From positions 1 through 5,986 of the forward strand of contig JAGOJE010000063.1 of NCBI GenBank assembly GCA_017995275.1: DNA of 5,986 nucleotides, written 5' to 3'. The stretch's first letter is position 1, and every line of letters begins with the position of its first letter. Origin of the DNA: Rickettsiaceae bacterium (lineage in GTDB: Bacteria > Pseudomonadota > Alphaproteobacteria > Rickettsiales > Rickettsiaceae). Positions 1 through 5,139 of this stretch are shown here, piece by piece. A program made the translations under genes and the position numbers. The notes under the pieces are model-generated. The model did no database searches. It was not told the DNA's origin and saw only the letters and a list, made by a program, of their open reading frames with translations.

Positions 1-317
1 TTACTCGCAAAATCCATAACTTAGTTGCAATAGACCACAAAACCTGCAAGTTCAAACCTGAATATAAAGGTCAAATGAAACTATACTTAAACTGGCTTAA
101 CAAATATGAATGTCTTGATGATGAAGACAGCCCAATCGGAATAATACTTTGCAGCGAAAAATCAAAAACCCAAATAGAACTCCTCGACCTATCACATTCT
201 GACATACATGTTGCAGAATATTGGACTCAGCTGCCACCCATAGACGTCTTTGAAAGAAAACTCCAAGAAATAGTACTTCAAGAAAGACTAAGGCTCGAAA
301 ATAGTACGAAGGAGTGA
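1..317 (+). CDS. C-terminal part of a DUF1016/YhcG-family PD-(D/E)XK nuclease (5' end outside the window)
   Basis: The frame is open from base 3 to the TGA at 315-317 and gives about 104 residues; the start lies beyond the left edge. The visible part matches what I know of the DUF1016 (YhcG) C-terminal domain. It has a core-strand motif of the form L-V-A-I-D-x-K, then KFKPEYKGQM, LYLNWL, a P-I-G-I-I-L-C strand, and an HVAEY-to-LPP segment before a charged final helix. The family is classed with PD-(D/E)XK nucleases and often sits near restriction-modification genes; its substrate is poorly known. The Asp and Lys of the strand motif (bases 33-41) are kept. The usual D-L-K-I-G has become D-H-K-T-C, so activity is uncertain. 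The ATG at 75 is internal, because homology continues upstream of it. This is the only clear plus-strand gene, and its stop codon meets a minus-strand gene fragment with no spacer. Confidence 0.85.
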   Translation, partial: TRKIHNLVAIDHKTCKFKPEYKGQMKLYLNWLNKYECLDDEDSPIGIILCSEKSKTQIELLDLSHSDIHVAEYWTQLPPIDVFERKLQEIVLQERLRLENSTKE

Positions 318-318
318 T

Positions 319-517
319 GATGCCAGCATCTATAGATATAAATTCCATATTAAAACATGATGCATGTATATTAGCGCCTAGCTTAGAGGAAGCAATTTCT
401 TTTTCTCCATCCAAACGAACTTCCATTACTAACTGATTATCTTTATTCTTTATAAAACAAAGCGCAGCAGTATCTTAAGATATTCGTGGAAGTTCCAATT
501 TGGCTCTGATATTTTGC
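319..517 (-). pseudogene. Fragment of a second copy of the 583-aa gene (residues ~76-143), with an internal stop
   Basis: Read on the minus strand, this stretch translates to a close copy of residues 76-143 of the 583-aa protein at 2872-4623. I count about 49 identical residues of 68, including the runs KLELPR, DTAALC, MEVRLDGE and EIASSKLGA. The copy is dead. Two codons (Gln-Gly) are missing, and the next Gln codon is TAA (bases 475-477). Homology begins abruptly at about 517, in the shared GCAAAATATCAGAG. It ends at about 316-320, beside the stop codon of the DUF1016 gene. The N-terminal 75 residues and everything after residue 143 are absent. The synonymous and conservative differences suggest an old duplication, not a recent copy. 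The open frame from 426 to 97 begins inside this fragment and then runs into antisense of DUF1016, so it is not a gene. Confidence 0.88.
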
Positions 518-686
518 CATAGTAACAAAACCCCATATGTATTACAACCCACGCTATACCACAGCTTACTATTAACGTCAAGTACTTCAGCCCAAAGTTA
601 TGTAATCGTCTAGAGAAGCTTCTAATTAAGCACAAGTTGCAACTTCAAATCATAACGCCTCTCATTTCATGAATAGTTCAGATACC
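518..686. other. Gene-free spacer, probably decayed DNA of locus B
   Basis: No family is recognisable here. A short minus-strand frame (635-450) contains one hydrophobic stretch, but its downstream part overlaps the fragment above in another frame and it lacks a good ribosome binding site. On the minus strand, bases 655-642 (TTATGATTTGAAGT) match 12 of 14 bases of 5075-5062, which lies in the promoter region of locus A. Both sit about 30 bases after a tail stop codon (34 bases here, 29 there). This suggests that the stretch is a shortened, scrambled version of the A interval that carries the promoter and the 128-aa gene. The promoter hexamers of locus A are not preserved. Confidence 0.4.
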
Positions 687-699
687 CTACATCCCTTTT
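687..699 (-). repeat. Copy of the terminal codons of the histidine-rich gene (right piece, locus B)
   Basis: These 13 bases are identical to 5102-5114 and encode K-G-M-stop in both places. Identity starts at the stop codon; the bases beyond it differ. Together with the left piece at 1756-1800 it rebuilds the end of the histidine-rich gene with the membrane-protein gene in between. A match this short could be chance by itself; its position opposite the left piece is what makes it credible. Confidence 0.55.
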
Positions 700-1760
700 T
701 CTTTGGCCCTGTTTTTTTTGCTTGTATTTCTACTAAAATGCCATTTTATTATAAAAAGCATACTACTTGACCAATTAAATAATGATGGAGTGATAAAATA
801 GAAGAATCCAAGCGCTATAAAAAACATTATAAAGAATGCACCACCTGGTGATGATGATAAGTTGCGACATAAAAAATAATTACCACTTGAGATACCGTAA
901 GCGCATTGCTCTATCATCAAAGAGTAACCATATTTGATAGTAAAAAAGAGAATTATCAGGAAAAATGCTGATGTTTTGGCTATAGAAGCGAAACTATTAG
1001 ATATAACTCTTTCCAATTTACCAGGAAAACTATTACAGATAATTTGGGCTACAATATTGATGATTGTCAAAACCGCCAAAACATAAGCGAAAGTTTCAAA
1101 TTTCCATGTAATATAAAACAAAGCCACAAACTGCAATACTAAAACAGATGACAAAATGAGAGCTCTATAATTTGGATTAGTTATAAACTTAGGCCATTTA
1201 AGCCACGGTAAGTAACGTAAAATAGCTTCAAGATATTCTTTCCTAAACAAGTAAAATTTTATCACGTAAATTGTACTATGAATAAAATTATATACCATCG
1301 GAATCATGTAGAATAAGCCAAAAATAGAAAAAACTATCAATGCTGCAGTACTAGGAGAGGCATCAGGAAACTTAGCACTTACATTTGAATAATTTGAATA
1401 ACACGATTCGCAAATGATATGTCTTGTAAGCTCATCATACTGAGACACTATAACTAGAGAGAGTAGCCATACAATAGATAACACTGCAATCTTTCTAAAA
1501 GAATAGAAAGTATACATGAGCTCTTTTTCAAAAAATCCAGGAAAACGAACACATATTTTTATTGCCATTGTGTATATCATGATACGAGTAGATGAGATCA
1601 TGATGTAAAGAACTGCGTTATCTAAAATGCCACCACAAATACTATCAATTAAGCAACAGAACGGAAAAAATAATACCACAGTTAGAATAGCTCTTCTGTA
1701 GGTAGAGTTATCAATTATTTTCTCCGTTTGAACACAAATTTTACGCAGCATAAATTCCAT
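687..1760 (-). CDS. Unrecognised polytopic inner-membrane protein, 357 aa
   Basis: I do not recognise this protein. It is strongly hydrophobic, with about eight likely membrane segments near residues 23-45, 48-70, 90-107, 137-160, 199-218, 223-243, 259-281 and 306-327. A loop near residues 108-135 holds two close cysteines (CESC). Short basic loops lie near 172-192 and 245-252, and the tail is very basic (RNTSKKNRAKEKGM). The start is uncertain. The ATG at 1760 has AAGGA only two bases upstream; the in-frame ATG at 1751 (Met4) has the same AAGGA 11 bases upstream. The ATG at 1760 lies within codons of a copied gene tail (GAT TAT GGA), and the last codons (K-G-M-stop) match the end of the histidine-rich gene at 5102. 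The gene therefore looks inserted into, or captured by, that tail. No charged or catalytic signature of a transporter or enzyme is visible. The long intact frame argues that it is, or recently was, functional. Confidence 0.75.
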   Translation of the reverse strand: MEFMLRKICVQTEKIIDNSTYRRAILTVVLFFPFCCLIDSICGGILDNAVLYIMISSTRIMIYTMAIKICVRFPGFFEKELMYTFYSFRKIAVLSIVWLLSLVIVSQYDELTRHIICESCYSNYSNVSAKFPDASPSTAALIVFSIFGLFYMIPMVYNFIHSTIYVIKFYLFRKEYLEAILRYLPWLKWPKFITNPNYRALILSSVLVLQFVALFYITWKFETFAYVLAVLTIINIVAQIICNSFPGKLERVISNSFASIAKTSAFFLIILFFTIKYGYSLMIEQCAYGISSGNYFLCRNLSSSPGGAFFIMFFIALGFFYFITPSLFNWSSSMLFIIKWHFSRNTSKKNRAKEKGM

Positions 1761-1800
1761 AATCCTTATGCATCTCCATTTTATAGGTCCTTGTGTGAAT
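1756..1800 (-). pseudogene. Remnant of the C-terminal tail of the histidine-rich gene (left piece, locus B)
   Basis: The minus strand reads IHTRTYKMEMHKDYG from 1800 to 1756. The intact gene at 5102-5986 ends with HTHTKTQEMEIHKDYG followed by KGM. At DNA level, 1756-1781 matches 5114-5139 with two differences in 26 bases. Weaker similarity may extend up to about 1812 (T-K-R-L-E). The frame upstream runs antisense-free but out of frame into the end of the RhuM-Fic pseudogene, so the rest of the copy has been lost. After the Gly codon the sequence switches to the membrane-protein gene. Confidence 0.72.
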
Positions 1801-1832
1801 TTCTAATCGTTTAGTTGCTAAACCTCTCACAC
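1793..1832. repeat. Nested imperfect inverted repeat after the Fic stop codon
   Basis: GTTTAG (1809-1814) and CTAAAC (1818-1823) form a perfect six-base stem with a three-base loop. An outer GTGTGA (1793-1798) pairs with TCACAC (1827-1832), but the arms between the stems are unequal (10 and 3 bases). The stem is A+T-rich and lacks a following T-run in the direction of transcription, so it is a poor intrinsic terminator. It starts directly after the Fic stop codon and may only mark a recombination junction. Confidence 0.3.
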
Positions 1833-2812
1833 CTAAACTATAAAATTCATAATGAGTTTTATCATCAGTTCTTTTTGAACAGGATCACTCTCAGCTATAA
1901 GTAATGCTAAAGCTGTAAGAGTGCTATCATTGACCCGAGCAAGGTCTATTCCTGATTTTTCTAGAAATAAAATAAATAATAAACAGCCAATCCTCTTATT
2001 TCCATCCGTGAAGGGGTGGTTTTTAATAACAAAATAAATCAAATGAGCAGCTTTCTCTTCCTGCGACTCATATAATTCCTTCCCGTCAAAACTTTGAGCT
2101 AAATTTCTAAAATACTCATAAGACCAGCATCTCTCTCAATGCCGAAAAGTTCACTCGCATCATTTCTCGCTTGAAGCTCCCGTTTCAAACCATTTATAGC
2201 TTCTTTAGCAATATCGTAAGCTATTACAGGTCTATCGCCTTTGTGCAACCCCGTTGGATTTGTCAGTCTTGATTCATCATATCTTACAAGCAAATCCCAA
2301 GTTTTTGCATAAGAACGTATGATGTTAATTACATCCACAGCTATTTCATTCGTTAATGAGTAACTTACTAATGTAGTAGATAATAGATCCAGCGCCTGCC
2401 TCACTTCCCTAATTCTGCTGGCAGTAATCTTTTCCTTATCAATGCTGTATCCTTTGATAATACGTTCTTTGAGAATATCAGAAGCCCAACGACAAAATTG
2501 CGCCCCACGTTTGGAGTTCACCCTATAACCAACAGAAAGTATGCCGTCTAAGTTGTAATATTCTATCATCCTCTCTACGGACTTTTGTCCTTCTAACTGA
2601 ACTGTTGCAAATTTTGCAACGGTTTCCACCTCTTCAAGTTCTTCATTTTGAAAAATGTTTTTTAAGTGGCTAGATATAACAGATTTGTCTCTACCAAATA
2701 AATCAGCCATCTGCTTAAGTGATAGCCATACGGTTTCATCTTGCATTCTCACATCTACAGCAATTTTCCTATCGCTCGTCTGATATATTATGATTTAGGC
2801 ACTTTTGCTCAT
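1833..2812 (-). pseudogene. RhuM-family protein with C-terminal Fic domain, broken by a nonsense codon and a frameshift
   Basis: The N-terminal part (RMQDETVWLSLKQMADLFG, DKSVIS, EYYNLDGILSVGYRVNSKRG) is typical of RhuM (Virulence_RhuM) proteins. The C-terminal part carries a Fic/Doc motif, HPFTDGNKRIG (about 2018-1986), with the His, Asp/Gly-Asn and Arg positions present. Fic proteins transfer AMP or related groups to targets; RhuM's role is unclear, though it is common beside type I restriction genes. ATG at 2812 begins M-S-K-S-A, and then codon 6 is TAA (2797-2795). The frame continues as IIIYQTSDRKIAVDV into the GTG at 2752. The family normally has Glu before IIIYQT, so GAA to TAA fits. 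Near 2108-2110 one base is missing: the frame stops at 2099, while the next frame reads LAQSFDGKELYES into the Fic motif. Restoring one base gives S-I-L-R-N-L-A-Q-S and 327 whole codons, the family's full length. A truncated RhuM domain could still be made from 2752. The 59 bases separating it from the 583-aa gene show no convincing promoter or terminator. Confidence 0.9.
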
Positions 2813-2871
2813 TTTCGCTCAGTGTTTAGAGTTTTTGACCTAGACTACAACTAACAGATAATGTTTATATG

Positions 2872-4623
2872 CTACTTCCCACCGAAACCTCTATCAGAAT
2901 TCGATTGCCACCCATAACCTTGTGGTGAAGATGTAACATGATTCTGCGAAGTAACGTTGGTACACCCACGCATACGCGCTACAAATCCTCCTCTTGAAGA
3001 CACTCGTGTTGGAACTTTCGTTTCTTCTCCATGAGCATGCACATCTCCCATCTCATGCATAATCGGAGCTACAACTTCCATCGCTTCAGCAATACCAGTA
3101 ATATATTTCCGCCCTCTAATCATATTGTCATTAGTTATATTATTAGCATTAAGTCTAGTTTCAGAGACTTCACTACTTTCTGGAGCTGTTTCTGGAAAAA
3201 TATGATGCTTTATCAACTCTTTTAAAGGATGCTCACTTCTAAGTTCTATGAGCCCTTCTCTATATCCATTTCCGGTGATAATTGGCTGTAGCTTCTCATC
3301 ATGAGACTCAAATAATCTTAGTTGATCTTCCAAGTTAGAACGATTACGCGGAAAAGTTGATTGACCAGCATCTTGATTTTTCCAATGTCTTCTCATAACA
3401 TCATTACTGATCTTTTTTAGAGCATTAATTGTACTTTGTAGCTTGGTTATACCTTTATCTAATCCTTTGAGTTTTTGCGTCTGCTTGTCCTGCAATTGTA
3501 CGAATGGTACTGAACTTGACACTGAACCAGCAAAATCAGCTTTCATCGCAGCAATTTCCTCTTCTAAGACATTCTTCCTATCTCTCAATTCTACCTCTAA
3601 CTCTGCATAAACACCAAGATCATACCTCACATATTCTACCATGTTAGAAGTTGGGTGAAGTACTGCACCTCTTTCAGCGGATTCTAAGTAGTTCCTCTGC
3701 ACCTCATGACCTTCTACAGGCACAAGATATTCTAACGGCTGTTTCAATAGCGGTTGACTGCTATTCCTATCGCCAGTAAAATTTTGGACTGGCAATCTAG
3801 GAGCCTGCACAAAGGTTGTCTTTGCTACTGCTTTTCCTGTAGGACTTAACTTTCCAGTGAAATTTCTATCCTCAGTATCACTGTCCTTACCAGAATCAAA
3901 GGCTACCCCAAGTCCACGTATATATTCTGCATTTGGATTGTTCATATCTGTTAAAGGAATAGAGTGAGTCACGTGAAATGCCGTCTCTCTACCTATATCT
4001 TGTTCTTCTCCATTATGTTTAACCCTAGCCGCAAGTTCATTCCTCACTAAGTATTTTTCAGCCAATGGTGTAAATTCATACACATAAGCATCATTTGTAG
4101 CTCCAAGCAAAGCTTCAGGAAAGAAAACAACGATCTTGCTGATCTCAGAATCTTGGCCTTTTGCTACATCCTCGAAAAACTCTTTGTGTCTTTTGATACC
4201 TTGACCTACAGATATAAATTCTATATTGAAACATGAGTCATGTATATCAGCTCCTAGTTTAGAGGAAGCAATTTCTCTTTCTCCATCCAAGCGGACTTCC
4301 ATTATCACATTTCCTTCTGAGTTTTTTATCACACAAAGTGCAGCAGTATCTTGACCTTGTGATGTTCGTGGAAGCTCCAATTTATCTCTGATATTTTGCT
4401 TTTGCTCTTCTTTAGCTAGCCCCTTGATATCTCTTATAAAATTATCTTTACTAGCTGTAACATTTAAATTATACCTCTCCACCTCAACACCATAAGTAGT
4501 GTTAGATAGTGGAGGAAATTTCCTACTCCTAAGCACTTCTCTAACACTCTGTCTTTCGAGCTTACAAGATGCTATATCTTCTAGAAAAATTTTCCTTTGA
4601 TCTCTTAGAACTTTCTTTGACAC
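2872..4623 (-). CDS. Unrecognised 583-aa protein, second gene of a two-gene operon
   Basis: I cannot assign this protein to a family. It starts with GTG at 4623; GGAGG lies seven bases upstream and the 128-aa gene ends 15 bases before. No signal peptide or membrane segment is visible, so it is soluble. In order: a basic helical N-terminus (1-80); a compact, conserved-looking region (about 83-240) with KLELPR, MEVRLDGE, IVVFFPEALLG and VYEFTPLAEKYLVRNE; a polar linker (240-300) with NFTG twice (254, 281); a likely helical or coiled-coil region (about 330-412); a polar region; and a Gly/Ser/Asn-rich tail ending SDRGFGGK. A short His/Glu-rich stretch (MHEMGDVHAHGEE, about 522-534) could bind metal. 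A decayed second copy of residues 76-143 lies at 319-517, so the gene belongs to a duplicated family. The mixed architecture and disordered basic tail would suit a secreted effector, but that is inference. An enzymatic role for the 83-240 region is equally open. Confidence 0.8.
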   Translation of the reverse strand: MSKKVLRDQRKIFLEDIASCKLERQSVREVLRSRKFPPLSNTTYGVEVERYNLNVTASKDNFIRDIKGLAKEEQKQNIRDKLELPRTSQGQDTAALCVIKNSEGNVIMEVRLDGEREIASSKLGADIHDSCFNIEFISVGQGIKRHKEFFEDVAKGQDSEISKIVVFFPEALLGATNDAYVYEFTPLAEKYLVRNELAARVKHNGEEQDIGRETAFHVTHSIPLTDMNNPNAEYIRGLGVAFDSGKDSDTEDRNFTGKLSPTGKAVAKTTFVQAPRLPVQNFTGDRNSSQPLLKQPLEYLVPVEGHEVQRNYLESAERGAVLHPTSNMVEYVRYDLGVYAELEVELRDRKNVLEEEIAAMKADFAGSVSSSVPFVQLQDKQTQKLKGLDKGITKLQSTINALKKISNDVMRRHWKNQDAGQSTFPRNRSNLEDQLRLFESHDEKLQPIITGNGYREGLIELRSEHPLKELIKHHIFPETAPESSEVSETRLNANNITNDNMIRGRKYITGIAEAMEVVAPIMHEMGDVHAHGEETKVPTRVSSRGGFVARMRGCTNVTSQNHVTSSPQGYGWQSNSDRGFGGK

Positions 4624-4630
4624 ACCAGAT

Positions 4631-4635
4631 CCTCC
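4631..4635 (-). promoter_or_regulatory. Shine-Dalgarno site for the 583-aa gene
   Basis: GGAGG on the minus strand lies seven bases before the GTG at 4623. This supports GTG as the true start, although the first Met codon comes much later. It sits in the 15-base gap after the stop of the 128-aa gene, so the two genes are probably translated from one message. Confidence 0.75.
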
Positions 4636-4638
4636 ATA

Positions 4639-5025
4639 TCATAACTGTAGCTCCCACTCAGGATGTTCTTCTAAAATACCAATTAGACTTGTCATGTCAC
4701 CTATAAGCTGCACTACTGTACTGTTTAGCCTAGCTTGATAAGGGCTCGCATGACTGCCTGTGAAAAACGCTCCTTCAATACTAGGATGCATATGTATACA
4801 CTCAATTAAAGCATCAGCTAACGGACCATATTTTGTGCTGTGATATCTGGTAAGGTCTTGTTTGAAATCACTTCTTGCTTCATGACTCAGCGTATATTCA
4901 ATATCTAACGGTTTAGCATATTCTACTAACTCTTTATCCAGGGTTCTGGAATCAACGTAGCTCATATCACGATACTTCTTCACTATTTCCCTAACATATA
5001 AAAGCACTTCATCATCCGTTTTCAT
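4639..5025 (-). CDS. Unrecognised small acidic protein, 128 aa, first gene of the operon
   Basis: The ATG at 5025 follows a near-perfect AAGGAGGT, so this is a well-expressed and real gene. I do not recognise the product. It is soluble, mostly helical in appearance, without signal peptide, membrane segment or cysteine pairs (one Cys, residue 76). It is acidic: I count 22 Asp/Glu against 13 Lys/Arg. Residues 1-60 are strongly charged. Residues 76-98 (CIHMHPSIEGAFFTGSHASPY region) are the most motif-like, with three His and a Gly-Ser-His. The C-terminal 25 residues are an amphipathic helix ending EWELQL. It is the promoter-proximal partner of the 583-aa gene, 15 bases away. Small acidic proteins encoded just before a large one are often chaperones, antitoxins or immunity proteins for it. 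That is only an analogy here. No copy of it is clearly preserved in locus B. Confidence 0.8.
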   Translation of the reverse strand: MKTDDEVLLYVREIVKKYRDMSYVDSRTLDKELVEYAKPLDIEYTLSHEARSDFKQDLTRYHSTKYGPLADALIECIHMHPSIEGAFFTGSHASPYQARLNSTVVQLIGDMTSLIGILEEHPEWELQL

Positions 5026-5030
5026 AATTC

Positions 5031-5038
5031 ACCTCCTT
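5031..5038 (-). promoter_or_regulatory. Strong Shine-Dalgarno site for the 128-aa gene
   Basis: AAGGAGGT on the minus strand, five bases before the ATG at 5025 (GAATT between them). It is the strongest ribosome binding site in the window and fixes the start of the 128-aa gene. Confidence 0.85.
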
Positions 5039-5056
5039 ATATTATTTAATAAACTC

Positions 5057-5085
5057 ATTCTACCTCAAATCTTAAGAGTCGTCAA
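5057..5085 (-). promoter_or_regulatory. Near-consensus sigma-70 promoter for the 128/583-aa operon
   Basis: On the minus strand, a -35 box TTGACG (5085-5080, five of six to consensus) and a -10 box TAGAAT (5062-5057, five of six) are separated by exactly 17 bases. Transcription should start near 5050, giving a leader of about 25 bases that contains the Shine-Dalgarno site. The promoter begins just after the stop codon of the histidine-rich gene, so the pair can be transcribed on its own. No inverted repeat that could be an operator is evident around it. Confidence 0.7.
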
Positions 5086-5101
5086 AGTAATTCAAAGAAA
5101 A

Positions 5102-5139
5102 CTACATCCCTTTTCCGTAATCCTTATGGATCTCCATTT
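5102..5139 (-). repeat. Reference copy of the tail sequence repeated in locus B
   Basis: Bases 5102-5114 are identical to 687-699, and 5114-5139 match 1756-1781 with two differences. In this locus the two parts are continuous and encode the last residues of the histidine-rich protein. In locus B they are separated by the 1.06-kb membrane-protein gene. Confidence 0.65.

Noticed and set aside
97..426. Minus-strand open frame of 109 codons
   Set aside because: Its first third is the decayed copy of the 583-aa gene and the rest is antisense to the DUF1016 gene; its first Met is internal to the homology.
530..560. Remnant of the 128-aa gene in locus B (shared ATACATATG and Ile-His-Met)
   Set aside because: Only nine bases match and the residues on either side do not, so chance cannot be excluded.
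450..635. Minus-strand frame of 61 codons with one hydrophobic stretch
   Set aside because: It overlaps the 583-aa gene fragment in a different frame, has no ribosome site and no recognisable relatives.
1793..1832. Intrinsic terminator after the RhuM-Fic gene
   Set aside because: The stem is short and A+T-rich, the outer arms are unequal, and no T-run follows; it is kept only as an inverted repeat.
2099..2752. Treating the RhuM part as an intact 217-aa gene starting at GTG 2752
   Set aside because: Family-like residues continue upstream of 2752 to the TAA at 2797, and the missing C-terminal Fic domain is found immediately downstream in another frame.
3031..3225. Plus-strand frame of 64 codons
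   Set aside because: Antisense shadow of the 583-aa gene, with a shadow-like composition and no start signals.
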